Below, piece after piece: positions 27,650 to 38,083 of a stretch of 64,000 nt of DNA. Position 1 is the first letter of the stretch; every line of letters starts with the position of its first letter. The translations under genes were made by a program, and so were the position numbers. Under the pieces are notes generated by a model. It searched no databases. It saw nothing but the letters and a program-made list of their open reading frames with translations, and had not been told where the DNA came from. The stretch lies in contig NZ_BMML01000004.1 of NCBI RefSeq assembly GCF_014645815.1, forward strand, positions 124,001 through 188,000, given 5' to 3'. This DNA comes from Streptomyces fuscichromogenes. Lineage in GTDB: Bacteria > Actinomycetota > Actinomycetes > Streptomycetales > Streptomycetaceae.

Positions 27650-27709
27650 TTTCGTGTGCTTTTCACCAAAGACCTCAAGGGAGTTGAAGGCAGCGCCGAC
27701 AAAGGATCC

Positions 27710-28597
27710 GTGAGTACCCTTGCGCACACCATGATGACCGCCGCCCGCTCCGCAGACTCTGGTCTGGTCGGCCCGGGCGAACTCGACCGCTACCCCTATG
27801 CGGAGGTCCCGGCCACCGATCGCGTCGGCACGCCCTCCTGGGAGGGCGCGGATCCGGAACTCGGCCGTGTGGGCCGACGCGCCGCGGGCAGCCGCGGCCG
27901 CGGACTGCACGGTCAACTCGTCCAACAGCTCGGTCAGATGATCGTCTCCGGTGACCTGGGCGCGGACCGCCCCCTGGTCCCCGAGGAGATCGGCCAGCGT
28001 TTCGAGGTCTCCCGCACCGTCGTGCGCGAGTCCCTCCGGGTCCTGGAGGCCAAGGGCCTGGTCAGCGCCCGCCCGAACGTCGGCACGCGCGTGCGTCCCG
28101 TCAGTGACTGGAACCTCCTCGACCCGGACATCATCGAGTGGCGGGCCTTCGGGCCGCAGCGCGACGACCAGCGCCGTGAGCTCAGCGAGCTGCGCTGGAC
28201 GATCGAGCCGCTCGCCGCCCGCCTCGCCGCCGGGCACGGGCGCGAGGACGTTCAGCAGCGCCTGTGCGACATGGTCGAGATCATGAGTCACGCCATGGCC
28301 CAGGGCGACGCGCTGACCTTCTCGCGCGCCGACGCCGAGTTCCACTCGCTGCTCATCCAGGTCGCGGGCAACCGCATGCTGGAGCACCTCTCCGGGATCG
28401 TGTCGGCGGCCCTCCAGGTGTCCGGCGGCCCGGTCGCCGGCTGCGAGCGGCCCAACGAGACGTCCCTGGCCCAGCACGCGCGGATCGTCGACGCGGTCGG
28501 CACCGGCGACGCCACCGCGGCCGAGTCGGCGATGCGGCAGCTGCTGACCGTCCACCCCGAGGTGGAGCGCGTGGTGCCCGCCCCGCGCGAGCACTGA
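27710..28597 (+). CDS. whiH: WhiH, GntR-family sporulation regulator
   Basis: The 295-residue protein (the length I recall for S. coelicolor WhiH) has an N-terminal tail of about 60 residues, then a GntR winged helix (GLHGQLVQQLGQMIVSGDLGADRPLVPEEIGQRFEVSRTVVRESLRVLEAKGLVSARPNVGTRVRP), then an FCD/FadR-type helical ligand domain (to about 290). WhiH is needed for septation of aerial hyphae. The GTG at 27710 has AAAGGA just upstream and gives the family length; the in-frame ATG at 27563 does not. hrdB lies downstream behind a strong terminator. Confidence 0.93.
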   Translation: MSTLAHTMMTAARSADSGLVGPGELDRYPYAEVPATDRVGTPSWEGADPELGRVGRRAAGSRGRGLHGQLVQQLGQMIVSGDLGADRPLVPEEIGQRFEVSRTVVRESLRVLEAKGLVSARPNVGTRVRPVSDWNLLDPDIIEWRAFGPQRDDQRRELSELRWTIEPLAARLAAGHGREDVQQRLCDMVEIMSHAMAQGDALTFSRADAEFHSLLIQVAGNRMLEHLSGIVSAALQVSGGPVAGCERPNETSLAQHARIVDAVGTGDATAAESAMRQLLTVHPEVERVVPAPREH

Positions 28598-29133
28598 CCC
28601 GGGGCGAGAACGGTGCGCTCGGTCAGTGCCGCGTGCGCGGGGCGCCGTCGGTCCGGGAATCCGCCCCCGTCGGCCACCGCCGGGCCCCGCCGAAGCCCTC
28701 GGGGCTCCGGCGGGGCCCGGCGGTGCGGTGGTGGGCCCGGTGTCGCGGTGGGGTCGGCGCGGCTCGCGGTGATCCGGTCGTGCGGCAGGTTCCGCGACGG
28801 TCGTACGACCGGTTCCGCGGTGGTCGTGTGGCAGGCTCTGCGGTGGTCCGAACGGTCCGGAGAGATCATCAACGACAACTTCTGCCCGCTTCTAACCATT
28901 TTTGAGCGCTTACGGGGTGTGACTCGGGCCACGTAGATTGGGCGTAACGCTCTTGCGAACAACGCGATGACCTAAGAGGTGACAGCCGCGGAGGGAATAC
29001 GGACGCCATTCATGGCGCTGTGTATCTTCCCGGCCCCCGCCCGCGCCGTCGGCCCATCCCCAAGCCGACGGTCGGCTCCAGTCCGTCCCGGACGGGGCCG
29101 GAAGCCGTTTTCCAACGTTCCGAGAGGTTGTTC
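28598..29133. other. 535-base region between whiH and hrdB, carrying hrdB control signals
   Basis: No gene is seen. After the whiH terminator comes GC-rich DNA with imperfect repeats of CGGTGGTC/GGCAGG type (28730-28850). The AT-richer stretch 28861-28950 is the likely main hrdB promoter, including TTGAGCGCTTACGGG (28902-28916), TGTGAC and TAGATT (28934-28939). A GGGAAT element lies at 28993-28998, resembling the -35 of sigma-R promoters (GGGAAT-N18-GTT), but GCT sits where GTT should be, so a second promoter is uncertain. Confidence 0.6.
28682..28718 (+). terminator. whiH terminator
   Basis: The 17-bp arms 28682-28698 and 28702-28718 have a single mismatch and a 3-base loop, 85 bases after the whiH stop. 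Confidence 0.85.
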
Positions 29134-30690
<1,557 letters not shown>

Positions 30691-30708
30691 GTCGCGGTCG
30701 CACGACGT

Positions 30709-30746
30709 CGAAGGCCCGTCCTCCCACCGTGGGGGCCGGGCCTTCG
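30709..30746 (+). terminator. hrdB terminator
   Basis: CGAAGGCCCG (30709-30718) pairs perfectly with CGGGCCTTCG (30737-30746), 18 bases after the hrdB stop; part of the loop can pair further. Confidence 0.85.
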
Positions 30747-30812
30747 TGCTGCGGGTCGCGGTGCGGTGGATGACTCTGGGTGTCCCGGTACCACCCAGAG
30801 TGAGGAGCGTGC

Positions 30813-31679
30813 ATGCGCCGTTCTGTTGCCCCGGCCCTGATCCGGCCGCTGATCCTGGCGGCTGTCGCCACGGCCATACCGCTGGCCACCACGCCTCCCG
30901 CCACCGCCGACAGTGTCGTGGTAGGCGGCTTCCCCGTCGACGTCTCCCAGGCCCCGTGGACGGTCGCGCTGTCCAGCCGTGACCGGTTCGGGGGTACGCG
31001 GGCCGGACAGTTCTGCGGGGGCGTGGCCATCGGCCGGACCACCGTGTTGACCGCGGCCCACTGCCTGGCCGACGAGGTCATCGGCGGGTCGTCCGACCGG
31101 ATCCGCGACCTCAAGGTCATCGCGGGCCGCACGGATCTGCTGGCGACGCAGGGCCAGGAGATCCCCGTCACCGTCGTCCGCGTCAACCCGGGCTACGACC
31201 CGGACGCCAATACCGGTGACTTCGCCGTCCTCACCCTTGCCGAGCCCCTGCCGGGCGACGCGGTCATCGCGATGGCCCGCCGGGGGGACACCGCCTACGC
31301 GCCCGGCACCGGTGCCCTGGTCTCGGGATGGGGTGACGTCACGGGCGGCGGCGACTACTCGCGCCGGCTGTACGCGGCGCGGCTCCATGTGCTGCCCGAC
31401 GCGACGTGCGAGCGGGCCTATCCCGGCGGTGCCGACGGCACCTACCGGGCCGACTCCATGGTGTGCGCGGGCGAGACCCGGGGCGGCCCGGACGCCTGCC
31501 AGGGCGACAGCGGAGGACCGCTGGTCGCCGACGGGAAGCTGATCGGGCTCGTGTCGTGGGGCAGCGGCTGCGGACGCCCGGGGAATCCCGGCGTCTACAC
31601 GCGCGTCTCGGAGGTCGTACGGGCGCTGGGCCCCGGCGGTGCCCTCAGCGGCTCACGCAGGCCTCACACGCCCGCCTGA
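30813..31679 (+). CDS. Secreted trypsin-like serine protease (S1 family)
   Basis: The 288-residue protein has a Sec signal peptide ([32 protein letters not shown], cleavage near residue 33). It is followed by [18 protein letters not shown], close to the trypsin mature start but without an obvious long propeptide. The catalytic triad is visible as His in LTAAHC, Asp in TGDFAVLTL and Ser in CQGDSGGPL, and the cysteine pairs of chymotrypsin-fold enzymes are present. An S1-pocket Asp six residues before the Ser (DACQGDSGG) predicts trypsin-like cleavage after Arg/Lys. GAGGAG precedes the ATG by 5 bases. It stands between two strong terminators as a single-gene unit. Confidence 0.95.
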   Translation: MRRSVAPALIRPLILAAVATAIPLATTPPATADSVVVGGFPVDVSQAPWTVALSSRDRFGGTRAGQFCGGVAIGRTTVLTAAHCLADEVIGGSSDRIRDLKVIAGRTDLLATQGQEIPVTVVRVNPGYDPDANTGDFAVLTLAEPLPGDAVIAMARRGDTAYAPGTGALVSGWGDVTGGGDYSRRLYAARLHVLPDATCERAYPGGADGTYRADSMVCAGETRGGPDACQGDSGGPLVADGKLIGLVSWGSGCGRPGNPGVYTRVSEVVRALGPGGALSGSRRPHTPA

Positions 31680-31702
31680 CGGCCTCTGCGGAGCTATGAC
31701 GA

Positions 31703-31735
31703 GGGCGGCCGCTCCCCCGGAGGGAGCGGCCGCCC
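31703..31735. terminator. Strong hairpin after the protease gene
   Basis: A perfect 14-bp stem (31703-31716 with 31722-31735) and a 5-base loop lie between the convergent protease and zinc-ribbon genes. Confidence 0.88.
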
Positions 31736-31779
31736 TTCACCGGCCTGTGCCGGAGCTGGCTCGTCGTGGATGCGAGAGG

Positions 31780-32010
31780 TCAGCGCTCATCTTCCGAGGC
31801 GATGGCCGGAACGGTGGTCAGCCGCTCCGTCTCGTCCTGTATCTCAGCGGCGATCTTCTTGAGTTCCGGCTCGAACTTGCGACCGTGGTGGGCGCAGAAG
31901 AGCAGTTCTCCGCCGCTGAGCAGCACGACGCGCAGGTATGCCTGGGCGCCGCAGCGGTCGCAGCGATCGGCGGCCGTCAGGTGGCTCGCGGGGGTCAGAA
32001 CAGTAGTCAC
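31780..32010 (-). CDS. Small zinc-ribbon protein (DUF7455-like)
   Basis: This 76-residue protein contains CDRCGAQAYLRVVLLSGGELLFCAHHGRK, a C-x2-C ... C-x-H-H zinc-ribbon-like pattern, and a Lys/Glu-rich C-terminal helix. Such small proteins are common next to hrdB/parE in Actinobacteria; I recall the family as DUF7455, function unknown. The start is the GTG at 32010, with AGAAGAGG about 6 bases upstream on its strand. An 8-bp palindrome lies 83-104 bases upstream. Confidence 0.85.
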   Translation of the reverse strand: MTTVLTPASHLTAADRCDRCGAQAYLRVVLLSGGELLFCAHHGRKFEPELKKIAAEIQDETERLTTVPAIASEDER

Positions 32011-32450
32011 GTCGCCTCTTCTCTAGCTCGACGAGCTGTCGTACCAGGGTCAACATCCAACCAGCCCGAAAACGTTCCCGCTCGGGGCTTCTCCTCGAAA
32101 AAAATCTTTCGAGGTGGCCGTCTGCTGCCGGTTGGCGGCGAATGTGCCGTATTGCGTTTCTTGAGTGCTTACGGGTTCGCGCGGTTCATCGGTCTCATCC
32201 TCCCGGCTGGGTTGCCGGTTGTTTGTGAGGACGTGCCCGGAGCCTAAATGGTTCATGCCTCGAAGGGAACGTGATATGTACTTCACTCCATCGAGGGATC
32301 GAACACGCATACGACCTTGGACTAGGGTGAGTTCACGACGAGGGTGGCGTTGCAACGGCTCTACCAGGCCTCGGTACCCTCTGAGCGGCGACCGAAGCCG
32401 GCCCCTTACCCCAAAGGGGCTCCATTGAAATTCAGCGAGGAGCGAACCGC
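32011..32450. other. 440-base divergent region before parE
   Basis: No gene is seen. It is AT-rich for this genome and holds a CCTCGAAA/TTTCGAGG palindrome, a near-copy (32161-32175) of a 15-mer also found before hrdB, and the GAGGAG ribosome site of parE just before 32451. It should contain the promoters of both flanking genes. Confidence 0.6.
32093..32114. promoter_or_regulatory. Operator-like palindrome upstream of the zinc-ribbon gene
   Basis: CCTCGAAA-AAAATC-TTTCGAGG has perfect 8-bp arms around an A-rich centre. It could be a regulator site or a promoter-proximal hairpin. Confidence 0.5.
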
Positions 32451-34574
32451 GTGACCGCCGATACGTCCGTGCCGTCCACTGCGCTGCTGGCAGGAGCAGA
32501 CCGGGACGGCTCCAACTACACCGCGCGGCACCTGCTCGTCCTTGAGGGCCTCGAAGCCGTGCGCAAGCGTCCCGGCATGTACATCGGCTCGACCGACAGC
32601 CGGGGCCTGATGCACTGCCTGTGGGAGATCATCGACAACGCCGTCGACGAGGCTCTCGGCGGCTACTGCGACCACATCGACGTCATCCTCCACGACGACG
32701 GCTCCGTCGAGGTCCGGGACAACGGCCGCGGCATCCCCGTGGACGTCGAGCCCAAGACCGGCCTGTCCGGCGTCGAGGTCGTCATGACCAAGCTGCACGC
32801 CGGCGGCAAGTTCGGCGGCGGCTCCTACGCGGCCTCCGGCGGTCTGCACGGCGTCGGCGCCTCCGTGGTGAACGCGCTCTCCGCGCGTCTCGACGTCGAG
32901 GTCGACCGCGGGGGCAGCGTGCACGCCATCAGCTTCCGCCGCGGCGTGCCGGGGGCCTTCACGGGTGTCGGTCCGGACGGCACGTTCGAGGCCGGGAGCG
33001 GGCTGCGCAAGACCAAGAGGGTGCCCAAGACCCGCAGCGGCACACGCGTGCGCTACTGGGCCGACCGCCAGATCTTCCTCAAGGACGCCAAGCTCTCCCT
33101 GGACACGCTCCACCAGCGTGCCCGCCAGACGGCGTTCCTGGTGCCCGGCCTGACCATCGTCGTCCGTGACGAGTACGGCCTCGGCGAGGGCGGCAGCAAG
33201 GGCGAGGAGTCGTTCCGCTTCGACGGTGGCATCAGCGAGTTCTGCGAGTACCTGGCCACCGACAGGCCGGTCTGCGACGTCCTCCGTTTCTCCGGGCAGG
33301 GCACCTTCAAGGAGACCGTCCCGGTCCTGGACGAACACGGCCAGATGACCCCCACCGAGGTCACCCGCGAACTCGGCGTCGACGTGGCGCTGCGCTGGGG
33401 CACCGGTTACGACCAGAACGTCCGGTCGTTCGTCAACATCATCGCCACGCCCAAGGGCGGCACCCACGTGGCGGGCTTCGAGCAGGCCATCCGCGAGACC
33501 CTCAACGAGGCACTGCGCGCCAAGAAGCTGCTGCGCGTCGCCGAGGACGACATCGTCAAGGACGACGCCCTGGAGGGCCTCACCGCCGTCGTCACGGTCC
33601 GGCTCGCGGAGCCGCAGTTCGAGGGGCAGACCAAGGAGGTCCTCGGCACCTCGGCGGCCCGCCGGATCGTGAACAGCGTGATCTCCAGGGAACTGAAGGC
33701 CTTCCTCACCTCGACCAAGCGCGACGCCGCCGCCCAGGCCCGCGTGGTCATGGAGAAGGTGGTCGCTGCCGCGCGGACCCGCATCGCGGCCCGCCAGCAC
33801 AAGGACGCGCAGCGCCGCAAGACGGCCCTGGAGTCCTCGTCGCTGCCCGCCAAGCTCGCCGACTGCCGCAGCGACGACGTCGAGCGCAGCGAGCTGTTCA
33901 TCGTCGAGGGTGACTCCGCGCTCGGTACGGCGAAGCTCGCCCGGAACTCCGAGTTCCAGGCTCTGCTGCCGATCCGCGGCAAGATCCTCAACGTCCAGCG
34001 GTCCTCGGTGACCGACATGCTGAAGAACGCCGAGTGCGGGGCGATCATCCAGGTCATAGGGGCGGGTTCGGGCCGCACCTTCGACATCGACGCGGCCCGC
34101 TACGGCAAGATCATCATGATGACCGACGCCGACGTCGACGGCTCCCACATCCGCTGCCTGCTGCTGACGCTGTTCCAGCGCTACATGCGGCCCATGGTCG
34201 AGGCCGGCCGGGTCTTCGCCGCGGTGCCGCCGCTGCACCGGATCGAGATCGTCCAGCCCAAGAAGGGGCAGGACAAGTACGTGTACACGTACTCGGACCG
34301 CGAGCTGCGGGACAAGCTCATGGAGTTCCAGAGCAAGGGCATCCGGTACAAGGACTCCATCCAGCGCTACAAGGGTCTCGGTGAAATGGACGCCGACCAG
34401 CTGGCCGAGACGACGATGGACCCGCGCCACCGCACCCTGCGCCGCATCAACCTCTCCGACCTCGATGCGGCCGAACAGGTCTTCGACCTGCTGATGGGCA
34501 ACGACGTGGCCCCGCGCAAGGAGTTCATCTCCAGCTCGGCGGCGACGCTGGACCGGTCACGGATCGACGCGTAG
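32451..34574 (+). CDS. parE: DNA topoisomerase IV subunit B (ParE; second GyrB-type)
   Basis: This 707-residue type IIA topoisomerase ATPase subunit has GHKL motifs EIIDNAVDEALGG, VRDNGRGIPVD and GLHGVGASVVNAL (about 60-150). A transducer domain follows, then TOPRIM motifs VEGDSALGTAKLARNSEFQALLPIRGKILNV and MTDADVDGSHIRCLLLTLFQRYMRPM, and a C-terminal RYKGLGEMDADQLAETTMDP. It pairs with ParC (54508-56964) to unlink daughter chromosomes. The annotation as ParE rather than GyrB rests on the parC partner in the same window. The GTG at 32451 has GAGGAG 10 bases upstream. Confidence 0.93.
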   Translation: MTADTSVPSTALLAGADRDGSNYTARHLLVLEGLEAVRKRPGMYIGSTDSRGLMHCLWEIIDNAVDEALGGYCDHIDVILHDDGSVEVRDNGRGIPVDVEPKTGLSGVEVVMTKLHAGGKFGGGSYAASGGLHGVGASVVNALSARLDVEVDRGGSVHAISFRRGVPGAFTGVGPDGTFEAGSGLRKTKRVPKTRSGTRVRYWADRQIFLKDAKLSLDTLHQRARQTAFLVPGLTIVVRDEYGLGEGGSKGEESFRFDGGISEFCEYLATDRPVCDVLRFSGQGTFKETVPVLDEHGQMTPTEVTRELGVDVALRWGTGYDQNVRSFVNIIATPKGGTHVAGFEQAIRETLNEALRAKKLLRVAEDDIVKDDALEGLTAVVTVRLAEPQFEGQTKEVLGTSAARRIVNSVISRELKAFLTSTKRDAAAQARVVMEKVVAAARTRIAARQHKDAQRRKTALESSSLPAKLADCRSDDVERSELFIVEGDSALGTAKLARNSEFQALLPIRGKILNVQRSSVTDMLKNAECGAIIQVIGAGSGRTFDIDAARYGKIIMMTDADVDGSHIRCLLLTLFQRYMRPMVEAGRVFAAVPPLHRIEIVQPKKGQDKYVYTYSDRELRDKLMEFQSKGIRYKDSIQRYKGLGEMDADQLAETTMDPRHRTLRRINLSDLDAAEQVFDLLMGNDVAPRKEFISSSAATLDRSRIDA

Positions 34575-35095
34575 CCGCTGCGCTGGGCCGCGGCCGACGA
34601 GACGGCCGGCGGGTCGTGGCGGGCCGGACAGCGGCGAGGTGCGCGCTGTCTGGTCGGCCTCATCCGGCCAGGAAGCCCGCAGGCTGCCCGGCCGAACGCC
34701 GACCGGCGTCTCCACGGGCCGTCTGCCGGCCGCTCCGCGAGGCGTCAGCCGAGCGTTTCGCGGTGTGTGCCGCCCGGCCGCCCGCTCGCGAGCCGCGCGT
34801 CGTCTGCCCGCCTTTCTGCGCGATGCCGGTCGGCCGCTCTGCGGGATTCCCCGGCGGCCCTGCCGCGCCCCGTCGGTCTTCGCGCCGGTCCGGCGGCCGG
34901 CCCGCCCGAGGTGCCGGGCCGACGCCCGTGCGGCGCCGCCTGTGGTTCTCCACCCGGGGGTGGAGAGATCCCGCTCGTCGGAATCCACCCGTGATCCACC
35001 CCCGCTCCGATCTGCTGACCTGTGCATTTCCGTAGCGTCGAAGGCGTCGGCAGCTCCCGCTCCCGGCACCGCCCTTCCCGCTCACGGAGGCTCTG
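34575..35095. other. 520-base intergenic region after parE
   Basis: No frame shows convincing codon bias or a family. The left part is GC-rich with many CCGGCC/GGCCGG blocks. The right part (34940-35095) holds a perfect palindrome, further CACCC repeats, and the promoter region of the next operon. Confidence 0.6.
34947..34966. promoter_or_regulatory. Perfect palindrome upstream of the 35.1-kb operon
   Basis: TCTCCACCC-GG-GGGTGGAGA (9-bp arms) is followed at 34987-35005 by two more CCACCC blocks. It may be an operator for the two-component operon or a weak parE terminator. Confidence 0.5.
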
Positions 35096-35629
35096 ATGTC
35101 CGGGCTCGTCAACGCGTTGCTGGTCGTGGCCGTCGTCGTCGTGGTGATCGTGCGGCAGTTCCGCGCCCGCCCGATCGACACAGGCCGGCGCTGGTGGCTG
35201 CTGCCCGTGATCCTGGCGGTCGTCGCGGTGCGCGAGCACGGCATACTCGACGCCCACCACCGCACCGCGTCCGCCGTCCTGCTCGCCACCGAGATGGTGG
35301 TGGGAATGGTGACGGGCGCAGCGTGGGCCTGGACCACCCGGGTGTGGACGGAGGCCGACGGTGTCGTGTGGTCCAAGAGCACCAAGGCCAGCGCGGCCGT
35401 CTGGTTCGCCGGTATCGCCGTGCGGGTCGGTCTCTACGCCCTCGGAGCCGGCGTCGGCGTCCACCAGGACAGCGCGGCCCTCATGCTCGGACTGGCGGTC
35501 ACCCTGCTCGTCCGCGCCGGCATCCTCGTCTGGCGTGTTCAGACCCTCCCCTCCGCCCCGCCTGTCGGCGGCCCCACCCGGGCGTACGGTGACGGCATGG
35601 CTCGGGTCGCCCGGAGGGAGGGCGTGTGA
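35096..35629 (+). CDS. Small membrane protein (DUF1453-like)
   Basis: The 177-residue protein has about five hydrophobic helices (LVNALLVVAVVVVVIV; WWLLPVILAVVAV; VLLATEMVVGMVTGAAW; AVWFAGIAVRVGLYALGAG; LMLGLAVTLLVRAGILV). Its pattern recalls DUF1453/CcdC-type membrane proteins. It shares a GTGA overlap with the downstream sensor kinase gene, so the two are translated together and it may assist or tune that kinase. ACGGAGG lies 6 bases before the ATG. Confidence 0.8.
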   Translation: MSGLVNALLVVAVVVVVIVRQFRARPIDTGRRWWLLPVILAVVAVREHGILDAHHRTASAVLLATEMVVGMVTGAAWAWTTRVWTEADGVVWSKSTKASAAVWFAGIAVRVGLYALGAGVGVHQDSAALMLGLAVTLLVRAGILVWRVQTLPSAPPVGGPTRAYGDGMARVARREGV

Positions 35630-36777
35630 CGGAGAACGCCTGGACGCGCTGGCCCTCGCGAGAAGCGCTGAGCCGTGCGGGAGTCTCCCGGCCACGGCGC
35701 TCCCTGGCCTGGGGCGTGCGACTGCTCGTCCTCGCCCTGCTGCTGTGGAGCGCCTTCAACCAGTCGCACGTGCACGGCTGGGGCATGGCCGCGGCGGTGG
35801 CGGCCGTCCTGGTGACCGCGGCGACCGCCTGGGGCTTCTACCGGGCCACGTACGCCCACCGGCTGCTGCCCTCGCTCGTCCTCATCTCCGTCCTCCTGGC
35901 CGTCGCGGTGGCGGCGGAGATCGCAGGCTTCCGCGGACAGGCTCTCGTGATCTGGTGCGGCTGCGGGATCTCGGCCCTGGAGCGGCTGCCGATCGCGGTC
36001 GCGCTGCCCGTCACGTCCGTGGCCCTGGCCTCGTACTCGGCGTTCAACAACGACGTGTGGCTGACCACCGCGGCCACGGTCGTCGGCATGGCACTCGCCG
36101 GCTACGTCATGAGGCTCGACGCCGAGGCCCGAGGCCATGCACAGCTCCTGCTGGCCCAGGAGCGCGCCGCGAGAGCGGCCGAGGCCGAGTCGGCGGCGCT
36201 GGGGGAGCGCGCCAGGATCGCCCGGGAGATCCACGACGTGCTGGCCCACAGCCTCTCCGCCCAGATGGTGCACCTGGAGGCCGCACGGCTGCTGATCGAG
36301 CGCGGAGCCGACCGGGAGCAGATCCTCGAACGGGTGGTGGCCGCCCGGGGAATGGCCCGCGACGGACTCGCCGAGACCCGTCAGGCCCTGTCCGCCCTGC
36401 GCGGCGAGCTCACCCCGCTGGAGGACTTCCTGACCGAGCTCGTCGGCTCGACCGACGGCGCCGACGTGACCGTCACGGGTGAACGCAGGGCCCTGCCCGC
36501 CGAGGCGTCGCAGACCGTACGACGCGTCGCCCAGGAGGCGTTGACGAACGTCCGCAAGCACGCCCACGGCGCCAAGGTCCAGGTGCGGCTGGACTACAGC
36601 GAGCACGAAGTGACGCTGAACGTGCGTGACTCGGGAGGTCGTCCGGGCGAACTCACCGGATCCGGCGGCGGGTACGGTCTGCTGGGTATGCGTGAGCGGG
36701 CCGAACTGCTGGGCGGGTCGCTGGAGGCAGGGCGTGACGACGAGGGTTTCGAGGTGAGGTTGAGGGTGCCCGCATGA
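35626..36777 (+). CDS. Two-component sensor histidine kinase, NarL/DesK type
   Basis: The 383-residue kinase has five to six membrane helices in the first 165 residues with almost no extracellular loop, so it probably senses the membrane or a partner. A coiled linker leads to the HisKA_3 box ERARIAREIHDVLAHSLSAQ (phosphorylated His near 206), followed by an HATPase domain (QEALTNVRKHAHGAKVQV, RDSGG, GYGLLGMRERAELLGG). The start is a GTG overlapping the stop of the upstream gene, and its stop overlaps the ATG of the response regulator. Signal unknown. Confidence 0.92.
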   Translation: MTENAWTRWPSREALSRAGVSRPRRSLAWGVRLLVLALLLWSAFNQSHVHGWGMAAAVAAVLVTAATAWGFYRATYAHRLLPSLVLISVLLAVAVAAEIAGFRGQALVIWCGCGISALERLPIAVALPVTSVALASYSAFNNDVWLTTAATVVGMALAGYVMRLDAEARGHAQLLLAQERAARAAEAESAALGERARIAREIHDVLAHSLSAQMVHLEAARLLIERGADREQILERVVAARGMARDGLAETRQALSALRGELTPLEDFLTELVGSTDGADVTVTGERRALPAEASQTVRRVAQEALTNVRKHAHGAKVQVRLDYSEHEVTLNVRDSGGRPGELTGSGGGYGLLGMRERAELLGGSLEAGRDDEGFEVRLRVPA

Positions 36778-37451
36778 CGGAGGGGGAGAAGAAGCCCGCG
36801 CGGGTCGTGGTCGTCGACGACCAGACCGTGGTCAGGGAAGGCATCGTGATGCTTCTCGGGCTGCTGCCCGGCGTGGAGGTGGTCGGAGCGGCGCGCGACG
36901 GGGAGGAGGCGGTGCGGCTGGTCGCGGAACTCTCGCCGGACGTGGTGCTGATGGATCTGAGAATGCCGCGCTGCGACGGGGTGGAGGCGACCCGGCGGAT
37001 CCGGTCGCAGTACCCAGGGACCCAGGTCGTGGTGCTGACCACGTTCGCGGACGACGAGTCGCTGTTCCCGGCGCTGAGAGCCGGTGCCCGTGGGTATCTG
37101 ACCAAGGACGCGGGCGGCGACGAGATCGTGCGGGCCGTGGAGAGCGTGCTCTCGGGGGACGCGGGACTGTCGCCGAGCATCCAACGGCGGCTGCTGGAGA
37201 AGCTGTCGCAGCCCGAACCGGTGCCGGTGGCCACGGAGACGCCGGACGGGCTGACCGCACGGGAGACCGAGGTTCTGGTGCTGATCGCGGAGGGGCTCAC
37301 CAACCAGGAGATCGCCCGGAAGCTGCACGTCTCCACCGCGACCGTGAAGACACACATCAACAACCTGTTCGCGAAGACGGGGCTCAAGGACCGTGCCCAG
37401 GCGGTGCGTTACGCGTACGGGAAGGGGCTGGTGAGGCCACCAGCGAATTGA
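36774..37451 (+). CDS. NarL/LuxR-family response regulator
   Basis: The 225-residue regulator has a receiver domain (phospho-acceptor Asp in VVLMDLRMPRCDG, Thr in VLTTFADDE, Lys in YLTKDAG) and a LuxR-type helix-turn-helix (LTARETEVLVLIAEGLTNQEIARKLHVSTATVKTHINNLFAKTGLKDRAQAV). An ATGA overlap couples it to the kinase. Targets may include the neighbouring symporter operon that starts 33 bases downstream, but no binding site is defined. Confidence 0.93.
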   Translation: MTEGEKKPARVVVVDDQTVVREGIVMLLGLLPGVEVVGAARDGEEAVRLVAELSPDVVLMDLRMPRCDGVEATRRIRSQYPGTQVVVLTTFADDESLFPALRAGARGYLTKDAGGDEIVRAVESVLSGDAGLSPSIQRRLLEKLSQPEPVPVATETPDGLTARETEVLVLIAEGLTNQEIARKLHVSTATVKTHINNLFAKTGLKDRAQAVRYAYGKGLVRPPAN

Positions 37452-37483
37452 GTCACCTAATGGGGTGAAGAGCTGGGGGAAGA

Positions 37484-38083
37484 GTGTCGGGGATCTTCCC
37501 GATCTGTCCATCCTTGGGCATGCAGTCAAGCAACGGGCGTCACCGCGACGGCGGGGGCGGCTCCGAGAGTTCGGCCGGGCAGCACGAGGACCAGGGCGAG
37601 TACGGCACGGCCTCCCGTGAAGTCAGGTACGAGGACCCCTGGTACGACGCACTGGCCTCTGGTTGGGGCGAGTCGGACGGCGCCGGGCGGCCTGCTCCCG
37701 CCGTACCCGGCGCGCGAGCGGAGGCGGAGGGTGACAGGGCGGAGGTTCGCGCCCGTGACGTGTATCTGGAGGTGCAGCGCAGTGCGGCCTTCCAGGAGGT
37801 GCGCAGCCGTTACCGGAGGTTCGTGGTGCCGGGGATCACCGTCTTCCTCGCCTGGTACGTGGGATATGTGGTGACCGCCACGTCGGCGCCGGGACTGATG
37901 GCGCGCCCCGTCGTCGGAGCGGTGAACGTGGGGATGGTCGCGGGGCTCGGGCAGTTCCTCAGCACGTTCGTGCTCACCTGGGCCTACGCCCGGCACGCGC
38001 GCTTGCGCAGGGACCGTGCCGCGCTGGAGCTGCGCTGGGACACCCAGGAGCTGACCCGGGGTGCCCGGGGTGGTGTGTCATGA
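37484..38083 (+). CDS. DUF485 family membrane protein, partner of the symporter
   Basis: The 199-residue protein has an N-terminal hydrophilic stretch of about 95 residues, then a DUF485 core with two membrane helices (RRFVVPGITVFLAWYVGYVVTATSAPG and GAVNVGMVAGLGQFLSTFVLTWAYARHARLRRD). DUF485 proteins are encoded next to ActP/MctC-type acetate or monocarboxylate symporters, as here with an ATGA overlap, and probably act with them. I use the GTG at 37484 with GGGGGA close upstream; an ATG at 37520 is an alternative. Confidence 0.85.
   Translation: MSGIFPICPSLGMQSSNGRHRDGGGGSESSAGQHEDQGEYGTASREVRYEDPWYDALASGWGESDGAGRPAPAVPGARAEAEGDRAEVRARDVYLEVQRSAAFQEVRSRYRRFVVPGITVFLAWYVGYVVTATSAPGLMARPVVGAVNVGMVAGLGQFLSTFVLTWAYARHARLRRDRAALELRWDTQELTRGARGGVS

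Noticed and set aside
28993..29019. Sigma-R promoter of hrdB (GGGAAT-N18-GTT)
   Set aside because: GGGAAT is present, but GCT stands where GTT is needed; noted in the region entry, not called as a promoter.
34616..35035. Open frames after parE as a gene
   Set aside because: Pro/Arg/Ala-rich translations in several frames at once, with no GC3 contrast and no ribosome site.
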